Source of the DNA: Alphaproteobacteria bacterium
GTDB taxonomy: Bacteria > Pseudomonadota > Alphaproteobacteria > UBA9219
Length of the DNA stretch: 64,000 bases
Direction: 5' to 3'
Assembly (NCBI GenBank): GCA_028690155.1
Contig: JAQVBU010000010.1
Coordinates: 16,839 to 80,838, forward strand
Below are positions 29,533 through 39,050 of the stretch, piece after piece; the first letter of the stretch is position 1; the number at the start of each line of letters is the position of its first letter. The position numbers and the translations under genes are program-made. The notes beneath the pieces were generated by a model. That model had not been told where the DNA came from and did no database searches. It was given only the letters and a program-made list of their open reading frames with translations.

Positions 29533-29570
29533 AAATTTTTCCTAACTTACCTGTATAAACGACCTGAACG

Positions 29571-30404
29571 CTACCACCACGGCACGACGCCGCCGAAAGA
29601 GACTTTGAAAAGGAAGGCAAAAATGGCCGCAAAGACAAGCCCGTCGATCCGATCGAGAATGCCCCCGTGTCCCGGGATGAGGTCGCCGCTTTCTTTGACC
29701 CCCGCGCGGCGCTTGACGTACGATTCGAACAGGTCGCCCCCTTGGGTCATGCCGGACAGAATTAAAGAAAAGACAAAGGCCGCTTCGGGAAGTTCGGCCC
29801 CCAAGGCGCGCGCCACCAACGTTCCTATCGTGACAGCCGCTATCAGGCCCCCGAAAAAACCCGTCCACGTCTTTTTAGGGCTGATTTTAGGCGCAAGCTT
29901 GGGGCCGCCCAGAAGACTTCCGGTCAAGAACGCGCCGATGTCCGTACTCCAGACCACCGCCAGGAGGTAAAACACGAACGCCGCGCCGTTTTGAGCGTCC
30001 GCTCGCACTTCGAGGAGGGCGATGCCGCTTAGGCCCATATAGAGCACGCCGAAGGCAAAGGCGGCGGGCCTTGGGGTTCTTTGCCGGAGCGCGATCAAAA
30101 GGGCTACGAGAAACGACGCGCCCAGCAAAGCCAGCCCCCAAAGGGGCGACAGCAAGACGGTCGCGATGAGGGAAATCACAAGGCTTGAACACGCGATCCC
30201 CACCGTTTGCGGTTTGCTCGAAGGGGCAACAATATGGCTCCATTCGTAAAATCCGATGGTGACGACGCCTGCCACGGCCGCAGAGTAAATAAGACCGCCG
30301 AAATACACGGCTAACAGGGCGCCCGGCGCCATGATGGAGGCCGAGATGATTCGAAGGCGTAGATTCGTGCTATCGAAGCGTTTAAGGGCTTGGATTAGGG
30401 ACAT
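29571..30404 (-). CDS. cdsA: phosphatidate cytidylyltransferase
   Basis: 277 residues, about eight membrane segments. Makes CDP-diacylglycerol, the precursor used by PssA in this window. The signature SYVKRRAGVKESGDLIPGHG with following DRID is intact near the C-terminus. In most Proteobacteria it directly follows uppS; here 4.4 kb of other genes separates them. ATG start without a strong ribosome-binding site. Confidence 0.96.
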   Translation of the reverse strand: MSLIQALKRFDSTNLRLRIISASIMAPGALLAVYFGGLIYSAAVAGVVTIGFYEWSHIVAPSSKPQTVGIACSSLVISLIATVLLSPLWGLALLGASFLVALLIALRQRTPRPAAFAFGVLYMGLSGIALLEVRADAQNGAAFVFYLLAVVWSTDIGAFLTGSLLGGPKLAPKISPKKTWTGFFGGLIAAVTIGTLVARALGAELPEAAFVFSLILSGMTQGGDLFESYVKRRAGVKESGDLIPGHGGILDRIDGLVFAAIFAFLFKVSFGGVVPWW

Positions 30405-30645
30405 GGGGCGTCAGGGGCTCGACAGTCGGCTTGGATGAGAAAAAAGAACAGCACAGAGGGTTTAGCACAAAAGAGGTTTTTTTTGAAAGGGGTGCCTTAT
30501 GTATTCTAAGATCCATCAACGCCTTTGTTAACCCATGGTTTTCCTGCGCTGCCGCAAGGACACCCATGGACAAAAGGGCGCCCGTTGGCTATCAACAACC
30601 TAGGCTTTTTCGATGTTTCCTTCCGTTTGAAAGAAAGGCATTGCT

Positions 30646-31572
30646 ATGGATCTCTCTCCCCGCGTTCGCGAAATTCTTGGCTGGTACGAAGGAGAAAACC
30701 CCGGAACCAAAGCCAATCTTGCACGCATCCTTATGGCGGGGCGCTTGGGCGGCTCCGGGCATGTGGTCATTCTTCCGGTCGATCAGGGGTTTGAACATGG
30801 CCCTGCACGCAGTTTTGCCGTCAATCCTCCAGCCTATGATCCCCATTACCACTATAAGCTTGCCATCGATGCGGGTCTGAACGCTTATGCCGCGCCTCTC
30901 GGATCGTTGGCGGCGGGCGCCGACACGTTCGCGGGCGCCATCCCGACCATTCTCAAGCTCAACAGCGCCAACAGCCTTTCTCGCAACAAGGAAGCGCCGG
31001 ACCAAGCGGTGACCGCTTCCGTCAAGGATGCGTTGCGTCTTGGGTGTTCGGCCATCGGCTTTACGATTTATCCGGGCTCGGACGTTATGTACAACCAGTA
31101 CGAAGAGTTCCGCGAGCTTTCGGTCGAGGCCAAGGCCAACGGCTTGGCCGTCGTCTTGTGGGCTTACGCGCGGGGCGGCGCTTTGACCAAAGAAGGCGAG
31201 ACGGCGCTGGATGTCATTGCGTACAGCGCGCATATGGCGGCGCTTCTGGGGGCCAACATCATCAAGGTCAAGCTGCCTTCCGATGTGTTGGAACAGAAGG
31301 AAGCCAAGAAGGTTTACGAGGACAATAAGGTGCCTCTTTCCACGCAGGCTGAGCGTGTGCGCCACGTTATGCAATCCTGCTTTAACGGCAAACGCATCGT
31401 CGTGTTTTCGGGCGGGGCGGCCAAGGACACGGAGAGCGTTCTTGCCGATGCACGCGCAATTTACCAAGGGGGCGGCAACGGCTCCATCATCGGTCGCAAC
31501 AGCTTCCAGCGTTCCCGCGAGGACGCCCTTAAGCTGCTCGACCAAATCATCGCCATTTATAAAGGCCAATAA
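30646..31572 (+). CDS. fbaB: class I fructose-bisphosphate aldolase (DhnA/FbaB type)
   Basis: 308 residues, glycolytic and gluconeogenic aldolase of the archaeal-type class I family using a Schiff-base lysine, probably in NIIKVKLP. LPVDQGFEHGPARSF at the N-terminal strand and FSGGAAKD and GGGNGSIIGRNSFQR at the phosphate site are family hallmarks. Start supported by GAAAGG. First of a plus-strand run with nfuA and tsaB. Together with the PEPCK at 55 kb it supports gluconeogenesis. Confidence 0.96.
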   Translation: MDLSPRVREILGWYEGENPGTKANLARILMAGRLGGSGHVVILPVDQGFEHGPARSFAVNPPAYDPHYHYKLAIDAGLNAYAAPLGSLAAGADTFAGAIPTILKLNSANSLSRNKEAPDQAVTASVKDALRLGCSAIGFTIYPGSDVMYNQYEEFRELSVEAKANGLAVVLWAYARGGALTKEGETALDVIAYSAHMAALLGANIIKVKLPSDVLEQKEAKKVYEDNKVPLSTQAERVRHVMQSCFNGKRIVVFSGGAAKDTESVLADARAIYQGGGNGSIIGRNSFQRSREDALKLLDQIIAIYKGQ

Positions 31573-31586
31573 GCGGAGGATCGCCG

Positions 31587-32135
31587 ATGTTCATTCAAAC
31601 CGAGGAAACGCCAAACCCCGCGACCTTGAAATTTCTTCCCGGCCGCGAGGTGGCGGGCGAGGGCGTGCACGACTTCGGCTCGGCCGAAGAGGCGGTGAAT
31701 TCGCCTTTGGCGCAGCGGCTTTTCGCCGTTGAGGGAGTCCGGGGCGTTCTTTTAGGTAAGGACTTTATCGCCGTGACCAAGGCCGACGATGAGACGTGGC
31801 CTGCGTTGAAGCCCGCTTTGCTGACGTCGATCATGGACCATTTTTTATCCGGGCATCAGGCGGTGTTGTCGGAAGGTGCGCGGGAGGAAGCCCCTTTGGC
31901 CGACAGCGATGTTGTGGTCCAAATTCGCGATCTTTTGGATCATAAGATTCGGCCGGCGCTGGCGCAGGACGGCGGCGACGTGTCGTTCAAGAAATTCGAG
32001 GACGGCATCGTCTATTTGAGCTTAAAGGGCGCCTGTGCGGGCTGTCCGAGCGCCACGCTGACGCTCAAGGCCGGGGTCGAAGCCTTGTTGCGCCACTATA
32101 TCCCGGAAGTTCTGGAAGTTCGGCAGGTTCCGTAA
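31587..32135 (+). CDS. nfuA: NifU-family iron-sulfur scaffold/carrier
   Basis: 182 residues in two domains: an Nfu N-terminal domain (MFIQTEETPNPATLKFLPG) and a C-terminal NifU domain whose GACAGCPSA holds the CxxC that binds a [4Fe-4S] cluster for delivery to apoproteins. GGAGGA ribosome-binding site lies 6 nt before the ATG. The arrangement Nfu followed by tsaB is common in alphaproteobacteria. Stop and next start are 4 bp apart. Confidence 0.96.
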   Translation: MFIQTEETPNPATLKFLPGREVAGEGVHDFGSAEEAVNSPLAQRLFAVEGVRGVLLGKDFIAVTKADDETWPALKPALLTSIMDHFLSGHQAVLSEGAREEAPLADSDVVVQIRDLLDHKIRPALAQDGGDVSFKKFEDGIVYLSLKGACAGCPSATLTLKAGVEALLRHYIPEVLEVRQVP

Positions 32136-32139
32136 GCCC

Positions 32140-32751
32140 GTGCGTCTTTTGGTTTTCGATACATGCGGCGCTTCGTGCGCCGTCGGGGTTTGGGAAGACG
32201 GGCGCTTTGCCGCCCGGCTCGACGAACGTATGGCGCGAGGACAGGACGCCCGGCTCGTCCCCATGGTGCTGTCGGTTTTGGAACAGGCGGGGTCTTCGTT
32301 CGAGGCGCTGGACCGGATCGCCGTGACGCGCGGGCCCGGCAGTTTTACGGGGCTTCGCGTCGGGTTGGCGGCCGCGCGCGGTATGGGGTTTGCCGCCCAA
32401 AAGCCCGTAATCGGTATCGATCGGTTTTCGGCTTACGCTTTTTGTGTGGCGCCTGCATCGGCCGGCGTGTTGATTGTGTTGGAGTCCAAACGCGCCGAGC
32501 TTTTCTGCCAATACCGCCCTGCACCGGGGGATGTGCGCGAGGCGTGCTTGATGACGGCCGAGGCGGTGGACGCTTTTCTGAAAGATCATCCGGGGACGGC
32601 CTTGATCGGCGACCGGGGGGAAGATGCGTGCGACAGCCTTGCCTCTGTGGCGGCCTTGGCGGCCGAAGCCGATCCGCACGATCCGGCGTTCGCGCCTCGG
32701 CCCCTTTATTTGCGCGCGGCCGATGTGAGCTTTCCTAAAAACAAGGCGTGA
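32140..32751 (+). CDS. tsaB: tRNA threonylcarbamoyladenosine modification protein TsaB
   Basis: 203 residues from a GTG start. ASKHA-fold partner of TsaD in making t6A37 on ANN-decoding tRNAs. The N-terminal LLVFDTCGASCAVGV and the ITRGPGSFTGLRVG-like segment (AVTRGPGSFTGLRVG) identify it. It overlaps the next gene by 4 bp (GTGA). The rimI acetyltransferase that often follows is absent. Confidence 0.95.
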   Translation: MRLLVFDTCGASCAVGVWEDGRFAARLDERMARGQDARLVPMVLSVLEQAGSSFEALDRIAVTRGPGSFTGLRVGLAAARGMGFAAQKPVIGIDRFSAYAFCVAPASAGVLIVLESKRAELFCQYRPAPGDVREACLMTAEAVDAFLKDHPGTALIGDRGEDACDSLASVAALAAEADPHDPAFAPRPLYLRAADVSFPKNKA

Positions 32752-33311
32752 AATTTCTTCGCGTTGGTTTTAGACTTTCCGTCATGATCAAAGATCGAAA
32801 AATCGTCGACGTTATTTTAAAGCTTGCGGGACGCAAGGGATGGGCCGACGTTACTGTCGCGTCCGTTGCCAAGGCGTTGCGCGTGGCGCCGGCCTCTTTT
32901 AAAAAGCGCTTTGTCTCGCCGGAGGCGTTTGTTCCTTTGGTCATGGCCGAGGCGACGCGCGTTTCTTTGGCCGAGGTTCCTTCGGACGGCGAAAGCGCGC
33001 ACGATGCGTTGTTCGCCATTCTTATGGCGCGGTTTGATTTCTTAAGCGCTCATAAAAAGGCCGTGCTTTCGATAGCGTCGGCCGCGCGGGAGGATCGAGC
33101 CCTTTTGCGGGCGTGGACGGGCGCGTGTTTTGAGGGCATGCGGCAGACGCTTTGGGCTGCTGGCGAGAAGGGTCAGCCCCTTTCCGTGGTCGCGCTGATG
33201 GGCGTTTATGGCTGGGCCTTTTGGGCGTGGCGTAACGATGATACGAGCGATCTTTCCAAAACAATGGCGGCGTTGGACCGGGCGTTGCGCTGGTATGGCG
33301 TCGGATCGTAA
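32748..33311 (+). CDS. TetR-like regulator
   Basis: 187 residues from a GTG overlapping the tsaB stop, or 175 from ATG 32784; the latter starts right before the helix-turn-helix. Residues IVDVILKLAGRKGWADVTVASVAKALRVAPASFKKRF fit a TetR N-terminal DNA-binding domain. The remaining helical region matches no ligand family I know and also recalls COQ9-type proteins, which share the TetR fold. Target unknown. Confidence 0.7.
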   Translation: MKFLRVGFRLSVMIKDRKIVDVILKLAGRKGWADVTVASVAKALRVAPASFKKRFVSPEAFVPLVMAEATRVSLAEVPSDGESAHDALFAILMARFDFLSAHKKAVLSIASAAREDRALLRAWTGACFEGMRQTLWAAGEKGQPLSVVALMGVYGWAFWAWRNDDTSDLSKTMAALDRALRWYGVGS

Positions 33312-33314
33312 CTC

Positions 33315-34046
33315 TTACAGAAATTCAACGCGCCGCCGTCGGGCGAGGGTCAGAACATAAACGGCGCGGGCACCGGAGCCCAACAATTCCCACGCGCATT
33401 CCTCGACTGTCGCGCCGGTCGTCATGACGTCGTCGATCAAAACGACGCTTTTGCCTTCGATATTTTGTCGTTTGCGCGTCGGCACGGCGAACGCGCCCTT
33501 CACGTTTTGCTGCCGTTCCTTGCGCGTCAGGCGTCCTTGCGACGCCGTTTTCCTTGTGCGGCACAGGCTGTCAGGCAGAAACGGTTTTTTCGTCAGACGG
33601 CTCAATTCCTTGGCCAGAAGGGCCGCTTGGTTGTAGCGCCTGTGAAAAAGCCTCCATCGATGCAGCGGCACGGGGACGAGGACATCGGCGTTTTCCCAAA
33701 GATCGTGGCCGGATCGGGCCATCCATTGCGCAAGAGCCTGCACGACATGAAGGCGGTCGCCATGTTTGAAGCCTAAAATGAGACGGCGGCTGGCGTCGTC
33801 ATAAAGAAGCGCGCTTCGCGCCTTTTCGTAAGGCGGAGGCGCGGTAAGGCACGTGGCGCACAGCGTGTCGTTTCCCATGGGCACATCGAAAGGGATGCCG
33901 CACCGAACGCAAAACGGCGCGTCGATGAATTGAACCGTTTTCCAGCATGTTGGACATAAAGTTGCCGCTTCCCCGACCGGTTCGTCGCACATCAGGCACA
34001 AAGGCGGCAGCACAAAGTCCAAAAAAGGGCCTATTTTTTGACGCAT
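33315..34046 (-). CDS. comF: ComF family phosphoribosyltransferase-like protein
   Basis: 243 residues. The N-terminal zinc ribbon has CxxC pairs LCLMC, CPTC, CVRC and CATC. The C-terminal type I PRTase fold carries VVLIDDVMTTGATVEE, the PRPP-binding loop. Associated in other bacteria with DNA uptake, though no other competence genes are here. Converges tail-to-tail with the TetR-like gene (3-bp gap) and diverges from rpmB. Confidence 0.93.
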   Translation of the reverse strand: MRQKIGPFLDFVLPPLCLMCDEPVGEAATLCPTCWKTVQFIDAPFCVRCGIPFDVPMGNDTLCATCLTAPPPYEKARSALLYDDASRRLILGFKHGDRLHVVQALAQWMARSGHDLWENADVLVPVPLHRWRLFHRRYNQAALLAKELSRLTKKPFLPDSLCRTRKTASQGRLTRKERQQNVKGAFAVPTRKRQNIEGKSVVLIDDVMTTGATVEECAWELLGSGARAVYVLTLARRRRVEFL

Positions 34047-34149
34047 AGCCGCATGATGTCTTAACCATAAGGCTTCTTCAAGCCGTTTTCCCTGACTTTT
34101 CCGTAAGATGTCTTTTTGTTTGCCCCTTGGGGGGCGGACAGGGAAAAAC

Positions 34150-34178
34150 TTGACTCTCAGGCGGCTTTGCTCTTATAA
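34150..34178 (+). promoter_or_regulatory. sigma-70 promoter of rpmB
   Basis: TTGACT (34150-34155), 17 nt, TTATAA (34173-34178), about 80 bp before the rpmB ATG in the gap between divergent comF and rpmB. Confidence 0.65.
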
Positions 34179-34258
34179 AACCGCGCGCAACGCCTTGTGC
34201 TGTTTGCAACATCTCATGTTTTTTGAAGGCCGGAAGGGCTTCCTTCCGCGAGTGAATT

Positions 34259-34552
34259 ATGGCCCGTGTATGCTCTGTCAGCGGAAAGAAACCGCTTTTT
34301 GGTAACAATGTCAGCCACGCGAATAACAAAACCCGTCGGCGTTGGCAGCCCAATTTGCAGCTTTGCTCTTTCCCTTCCGAAATTTTGGGAAAGTCCGTTT
34401 CCTTGCGTTTGACCGCACGCGGCATCCGCTCGGTCGAGCATAACGGCGGCCTTGATGCCTGGCTTCTTGCCACCCGCGACAGCCGTTTGAGCGACCTTGC
34501 GTTGAAGGTTAAAAAGCAGCTCGTTCGCGCGCAGGCTCGTACCCAAAAATAA
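34259..34552 (+). CDS. rpmB: 50S ribosomal protein L28
   Basis: 97 residues. The N-terminal MARVCSVSGKKPLFGNNVSHANNKTRRRW is typical of alphaproteobacterial L28. Monocistronic, with its own promoter and a repeat-rich 3' region. A weak ribosome-binding site (GAGTGA) precedes the ATG. Confidence 0.96.
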   Translation: MARVCSVSGKKPLFGNNVSHANNKTRRRWQPNLQLCSFPSEILGKSVSLRLTARGIRSVEHNGGLDAWLLATRDSRLSDLALKVKKQLVRAQARTQK

Positions 34553-34555
34553 CCG

Positions 34556-34745
34556 ACGTGGCTCCGGAGCCCTTTGATTGGCGCTCGCAAGAGCGAGAGC
34601 CTTTCTCGATTGTCGAGCCGATTGTAAAAACAGGCTTTAGGCCTTTTTTTATCCTCGCAAGGCTCGGACTTCGCAGGGCGTTGGCTTCTGCTACGCGCCA
34701 AACGCCTTTGGCGTTTGGTCACGCGAACGGCTCTAACGGCTAAGC
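34556..34745. repeat. degenerate CTAG-family repeat region after rpmB and uppS
   Basis: Between convergent rpmB and uppS. Contains GAGCCGATTGT near 34616, GGCTTTAGGCC followed by seven T (possible rpmB terminator), a perfect 9-bp hairpin CCAAACGCC/GGCGTTTGG (34698-34718), and TCACGCGAACGGCTCT, which is the right end of variant-1 repeats in reverse. It looks like an expanded or rearranged copy. Confidence 0.5.
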
Positions 34746-34765
34746 AAAGCGGCGAAAAACACAAA

Positions 34766-35503
34766 TCATAGGGGCGGGAGACCGCCGAGACGGCGTTCTC
34801 GACGGGCGAATTCTTCAAGCGCTTCATCGAGATGCTCGGCCTCGAAGTCCGGCCACAGCACATCAAGGAAGACGTATTCCGCGTAGGCCGATTGCCATAA
34901 CAAAAAATTCGAGATTCGTTTCTCTCCGCTCGTTCGGATGACGAGGTCCGGATCGGGAAGGTCGGCCGTGAACAAGGCGCGGGCGAAGGTGTTTTCGTCG
35001 ATCTCCTTGAGTGCCAAGCGGTTTTCAACGACAGCACGCGCTAACGTTTGCGCGGCGGCCACGATTTCCTGTCGCCCGCCGTAATTCAGCGCCAGGGTCA
35101 GATTGAGTTTTTCGTTGTTCTTTGTCGCTTCTTCGGCTTCCTCAATCATGGGCGCGATATCGGACGGCAGACGGTCGCGTTCGCCGATGACGCGAAGCCG
35201 GACGCCGTTTTTGTTCAGGGCGTTCAGTTCGCTTTTCAAATAATGCCTCAAAAGGCCCATCAGTTCGCCGACTTCGGATGCCGGTCGGCGCCAGTTTTCG
35301 GACGAAAAGCTATAGAGCGTCAGATACGCGATGTTGCGGGAGAGCGCGGCCTCGATCGTTCGACGTACCGCGTCGATTCCCGCGCGATGTCCCATGGGGC
35401 GCGGCAGGAGGCGCGCTTTCGCCCATCGCCCATTGCCGTCCATGATAATGGCGACGTGAAGCTTTTTCTTCGAGGTATTCGCGCCTTGGCTGTCTTTTGC
35501 CAT
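34766..35503 (-). CDS. uppS: isoprenyl transferase (undecaprenyl diphosphate synthase)
   Basis: 245 residues, cis-prenyltransferase making the C55 carrier for peptidoglycan and LPS. Catalytic Asp in IIMDGNGRWAK near residue 22, the YSFSSENWRRP motif and the C-terminal RTSGEKRISNFLLWQSAYAE are all present. Starts 2 bp after the frr stop, so translation is coupled. Last gene of the pyrH-frr-uppS segment; cdsA is displaced 4.4 kb away. Confidence 0.98.
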   Translation of the reverse strand: MAKDSQGANTSKKKLHVAIIMDGNGRWAKARLLPRPMGHRAGIDAVRRTIEAALSRNIAYLTLYSFSSENWRRPASEVGELMGLLRHYLKSELNALNKNGVRLRVIGERDRLPSDIAPMIEEAEEATKNNEKLNLTLALNYGGRQEIVAAAQTLARAVVENRLALKEIDENTFARALFTADLPDPDLVIRTSGEKRISNFLLWQSAYAEYVFLDVLWPDFEAEHLDEALEEFARRERRLGGLPPL

Positions 35504-35505
35504 CG

Positions 35506-36042
35506 TTAGATTTGTGTGATCTCTTTTTCTTTGGTTGCAAGAAGCTCATCAATCTTCTGGACGTATTCGTCTGTAAGCTTTTGCATTTTATCGCTCAACG
35601 CCTTGGCCTCGTCTTCCGGCGGCTTTTCCTTCTTGATGGTATCCAGCCCCTCACGCCGCACGTTTCGGACCGATACGCGGCTTTGTTCGGCATACTTGCC
35701 TGCGATTTTTACGAGTTCCTGTCGGCGTTCTTGGCTTAACTCGGGCAGGGGCACGCGAATCAAGGATCCATCCGCCTGTGGGTTCAGCCCAAGCCCGGCG
35801 TCGCGAATGGCTTTTTCCACGTTCTTGACCAGACTGCCATCCCACACTTGAACCGTCAGAAGCCGAGATTCGGGTGCGCTGACCGTGCCGACTTGGTTAA
35901 GGGGCGACGACCCTCCGTAGGCCTCGACGTGGATGCTGTCCAAAAGATTGGTCGATGCGCGTCCTGTCCTTAGCCCCGAGAATTCTTTGCGCACGGCCTC
36001 TAAAGAGCTTTCCATGCGCTGGCGGTACGTGTCGATATCCAT
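35506..36042 (-). CDS. frr: ribosome recycling factor
   Basis: 178 residues, slightly shorter than the usual 185. Splits post-termination ribosomes with EF-G. Begins [23 protein letters not shown], and contains [13 protein letters not shown] and the [14 protein letters not shown] motif of the hinge-helix domain. AAGGAGAA precedes the ATG. Follows pyrH by 30 bp, as in most bacteria. Confidence 0.98.
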   Translation of the reverse strand: MDIDTYRQRMESSLEAVRKEFSGLRTGRASTNLLDSIHVEAYGGSSPLNQVGTVSAPESRLLTVQVWDGSLVKNVEKAIRDAGLGLNPQADGSLIRVPLPELSQERRQELVKIAGKYAEQSRVSVRNVRREGLDTIKKEKPPEDEAKALSDKMQKLTDEYVQKIDELLATKEKEITQI

Positions 36043-36072
36043 GGTTTTCTCCTTCGGCTGTGTTGGTCTTAC

Positions 36073-36795
36073 TTATTCCACAATCGTAAATTTGCCTTTG
36101 CCTTGCATGACGCTGGCGAACGCCCCATGCTCGAAAATCGAGAACACGACGATCGGGATGCGGCTTTGCCGCGCCAGCGAAATGGCCGAGGCGTCCATCA
36201 CCTGAAGATCCTGCGCCAGAACGTCGAGATAGCTTAGCCTATCATAACGCTTCGCGTCCTTGTTCTTGGCCGGGTCGGAGTCGTACACGCCGTCGACCTT
36301 GGTGGCTTTGAGAAGCGCGTTGCACTGCATCTCCGACGCGCGCAGCGCCGCCGCGCTGTCGGTCGTAAAAAAGGGATTGCCCGTTCCTGCGGCAAAAATC
36401 ACGACGCGGCCTTTTTCCATATGGCGCATGGCGCGGCGGCGGATGTACGGTTCGCAGATCGAGGCCATCGGAATGGCCGATTGGACGCGTGTCGTCACGC
36501 CCGCGCTTTCCAAGGCGTTCTGCATGGCTAACGCGTTAATGACCGTGGCCAACATACCCATATAGTCCGCCGTGGCGCGATCCATGCCTTGCGCCGCGCC
36601 CGACACGCCTCGGAAGATGTTTCCTCCGCCAATGACCACGCAAACTTCAACGCCCATGTCGATGACGGTTTTGATTTCTTTGGCTACGCGTTCGACGATT
36701 TCCGGGGAGAGCCCGTAGTCGCGATCCCCCATCAACGCTTCGCCGGACAATTTCAGCAAAACGCGTTTGAAGCGGGCGGGAGTTTGATCGTCCAT
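36073..36795 (-). CDS. pyrH: UMP kinase
   Basis: 240 residues, hexameric amino-acid-kinase-fold enzyme phosphorylating UMP. Visible: [17 protein letters not shown] at the N-terminus, GGGNIFRG phosphate loop, and [17 protein letters not shown] near the UMP site. GGAGA ribosome-binding site. Separated from tsf by a strong terminator, so it needs its own promoter. Confidence 0.98.
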   Translation of the reverse strand: MDDQTPARFKRVLLKLSGEALMGDRDYGLSPEIVERVAKEIKTVIDMGVEVCVVIGGGNIFRGVSGAAQGMDRATADYMGMLATVINALAMQNALESAGVTTRVQSAIPMASICEPYIRRRAMRHMEKGRVVIFAAGTGNPFFTTDSAAALRASEMQCNALLKATKVDGVYDSDPAKNKDAKRYDRLSYLDVLAQDLQVMDASAISLARQSRIPIVVFSIFEHGAFASVMQGKGKFTIVE

Positions 36796-36884
36796 GATTA
36801 TGTCTCCGGTCTTTCAGAAAAAGCTTCTACAGACGCCGGGTATGTTTACACCCTCTTGCGGATCAGGAAAAGCGTCTCAATCTT

Positions 36885-36922
36885 AAAAAAACGCCCCGCT
36901 CCTTTAAAAACGGGGCGGGGCG
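36885..36922 (-). terminator. Rho-independent terminator of rpsB-tsf
   Basis: Minus strand: CGCCCCGC, 15-nt loop, GCGGGGCG, then seven T. It starts 28 bp past the tsf stop and separates rpsB-tsf from pyrH. Confidence 0.88.
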
Positions 36923-36949
36923 CTTGATTTTTCTCCATTGATTCGACGA

Positions 36950-37867
36950 TTAACCCGCCATTTTAGCCACTTCAGCGGCAAAATCGCTGGTTGTCTTTTC
37001 GATTCCTTCACCCAACTGGTAGCGCACAAAGCCCGTTAGCTTGACCGGCGCCCCCAAAGCCTGGGCGGCCTTTTCGATCACGGCCGAGACCTTGCTTTCG
37101 CCGTCGATGACGAACACCTGCTCCAGAAGAACGACTTCTTCATAGAATTTACGAAGACGGCCTTCGACCATCTTCTCGATAATCGCTTCCGGCTTGCCCG
37201 AGGCGCGCGCCTGATCGGCCAGAACGTTCTTTTCCCGTTCCAGAGCCTTGGGGTCAACGTCCGCGATGCTCAACGCTTCGGGGCGCGTCGCGGCGATGTG
37301 CATGGCAATCTGCTTGCCCAGTTCGACCAACTTGGCCTTATCCGCCGTTGATTCGAGCGCCACCAGAACGCCGATCTTGCCCAAGCCGGGCGCTGTGGCA
37401 TTGTGGGTGTAGGTTGCGACCACGCCGTCGGTCACCGACAAGCTTTGCATACGGCGCAACGACATGTTTTCGCCCACCGTGGCGACCAAATTCGTCAGGG
37501 CTTCCTGCACGGAGCCTCCCGCGGGATACGCCGCCGTTTTCAGGGCTTCGATGTCGCTCACCGTCAGGGCGATTTTGGCGGCTTCGGCGCTGAAGTTTTG
37601 GAACTTTTCGTTCAGTGCGACAAAGTCCGTTTCCGCGTTCACTTCCAAAACCACGGCTTTTTTTTCGTCGCTTGCCACGGCAATCAAGCCTTCGGCCGCG
37701 ACGCGATCCGCCTTCTTGGCCGCCGCGGACAGACCTTTCTTGCGCAGCCAATCCACCGCGGCGTTCATGTCGCCCGCGGCTTCCGTCAGCGCCTTCTTGC
37801 AGTCCATCATGCCGGCGCCGCTCTTTTCGCGCAGATCTTTTACCATGCTTGCTGTAATCTCGGTCAT
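36950..37867 (-). CDS. tsf: elongation factor Ts
   Basis: 305 residues, nucleotide exchange factor for EF-Tu. The N-terminal UBA-like domain includes [19 protein letters not shown] and [17 protein letters not shown]. The [10 protein letters not shown] stretch contacting EF-Tu is intact. GAAGGAGG precedes the ATG. Co-transcribed with rpsB 99 bp upstream. Confidence 0.98.
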   Translation of the reverse strand: MTEITASMVKDLREKSGAGMMDCKKALTEAAGDMNAAVDWLRKKGLSAAAKKADRVAAEGLIAVASDEKKAVVLEVNAETDFVALNEKFQNFSAEAAKIALTVSDIEALKTAAYPAGGSVQEALTNLVATVGENMSLRRMQSLSVTDGVVATYTHNATAPGLGKIGVLVALESTADKAKLVELGKQIAMHIAATRPEALSIADVDPKALEREKNVLADQARASGKPEAIIEKMVEGRLRKFYEEVVLLEQVFVIDGESKVSAVIEKAAQALGAPVKLTGFVRYQLGEGIEKTTSDFAAEVAKMAG

Positions 37868-37966
37868 TTCTGCCTCCTTCGGAATTTTATGAAAATCTTA
37901 TGACGCGGCCCGTCTTGGATAAAACGTATGCGTTTTCCAAGAACGGGCCGCTTTGTTTTTCGCGCG

Positions 37967-38743
37967 TTAAGCCTTCGCCGGTTCTTCTTCCTGAACCGTC
38001 GTTTCGCTGGCGGGCACGACGTCGGCTTCGCCGATGTCTTTGCCTTCCGCACCAAGCTCGGCCTCAATGCCGTCCAAAATCGCGTCCGCAACCATCGAAC
38101 AGTAAAGGTCGATCGCCCGCGACGCATCGTCGTTCCCTGGAATCGGGTATGTAATGTTGTCGGGGACTGCGTTGCTGTCCGCAATAGCCACGATGGGGAG
38201 GCCAAGCTTGACGGCTTCGGCGATGGCGATGTCTTCTTTAAGCGTGTCGATGACAAAGATCATGTCCGGTAGGCCGCCCATATCCTTGATGCCGCCCAAC
38301 GCACGTTCCAACTTCTCTTGCTCGCGAGTCAGCTGGAGCACTTCCTTCTTCGTCATTTTCTTGGCGTCGTTTTCCAAGCGCTCGTTCAGCTCGCGCAGGC
38401 GCTTGATCGACAGGGAAATCGTCTTCCAGTTTGTCAACATGCCGCCCAGCCAGCGGTGGTTCACATAGTACTGACCACAACGCTTGGCCGCGTCAGCCAC
38501 TTTGTTTTGAGCTTGGCGTTTGGTGCCCACGAACAAGATGCGTCCGCCCGAGGCGGCCGTGTCGCGCAGAGCTTTGAGCGCACGCTGGAACATCGGAACG
38601 GTTTGTTCCAGATCCAAGATGTGCACGCCATTGCGCACGCCAAACAGATAGGGTTGCATTTTCGGGTTCCAACGGCGCGTGTTGTGGCCAAAGTGAACCC
38701 CGGCTTCAAAAAGTTGTCGTAAAGACACGACGGGCATTGTCAT
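37967..38743 (-). CDS. rpsB: 30S ribosomal protein S2
   Basis: 258 residues. [19 protein letters not shown] near the start, [14 protein letters not shown] and [15 protein letters not shown] are family hallmarks. The C-terminal acidic tail ([18 protein letters not shown]) is as in other alphaproteobacterial S2. AAAGGA ribosome-binding site before ATG 38743. A second in-frame ATG two codons later is possible. First gene of rpsB-tsf. Confidence 0.98.
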   Translation of the reverse strand: MTMPVVSLRQLFEAGVHFGHNTRRWNPKMQPYLFGVRNGVHILDLEQTVPMFQRALKALRDTAASGGRILFVGTKRQAQNKVADAAKRCGQYYVNHRWLGGMLTNWKTISLSIKRLRELNERLENDAKKMTKKEVLQLTREQEKLERALGGIKDMGGLPDMIFVIDTLKEDIAIAEAVKLGLPIVAIADSNAVPDNITYPIPGNDDASRAIDLYCSMVADAILDGIEAELGAEGKDIGEADVVPASETTVQEEEPAKA

Positions 38744-39050
38744 GGTGGATATCCTTTCTCCGGTTTATCCGCCGCACGCGGTGTTGAACGGAAAATCCGA
38801 TCCACCGGATGGCGCTTGCAGGACATACTGCCCCCTAAGGGACATCTGCTAAGAGCCGCGCGTGCGTGAGTTTTTTCGCCCCCAAGGACCATCCCTAAGA
38901 GCACGGCGTTTTTAACCTTCGGGCTTTAAAAACGCAAGCGCTTTTACAGGAATGAATGGTTAACGTGAACGGCGGGTTATTCTTTTTAATTTCGGCAGGA
39001 TACGCTAACGTCAAAGGCGTCAGGGGCGTTTCATAATCGAGGAATCGGCG
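38744..39050. other. rpsB leader and divergent spacer
   Basis: 307 bp without a gene. On the minus strand a candidate promoter (TTGCGT at 38937-38932, 17 nt, TAAAAA at 38914-38909) leads a roughly 165-nt rpsB leader, long enough for S2 autoregulation, but I cannot identify a known leader structure. The promoter overlaps an inverted repeat with arms GCGTTTTTAA and TTAAAAACGC. On the plus strand GAGGAATCGGCG precedes the ATG at 39051. Confidence 0.45.
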
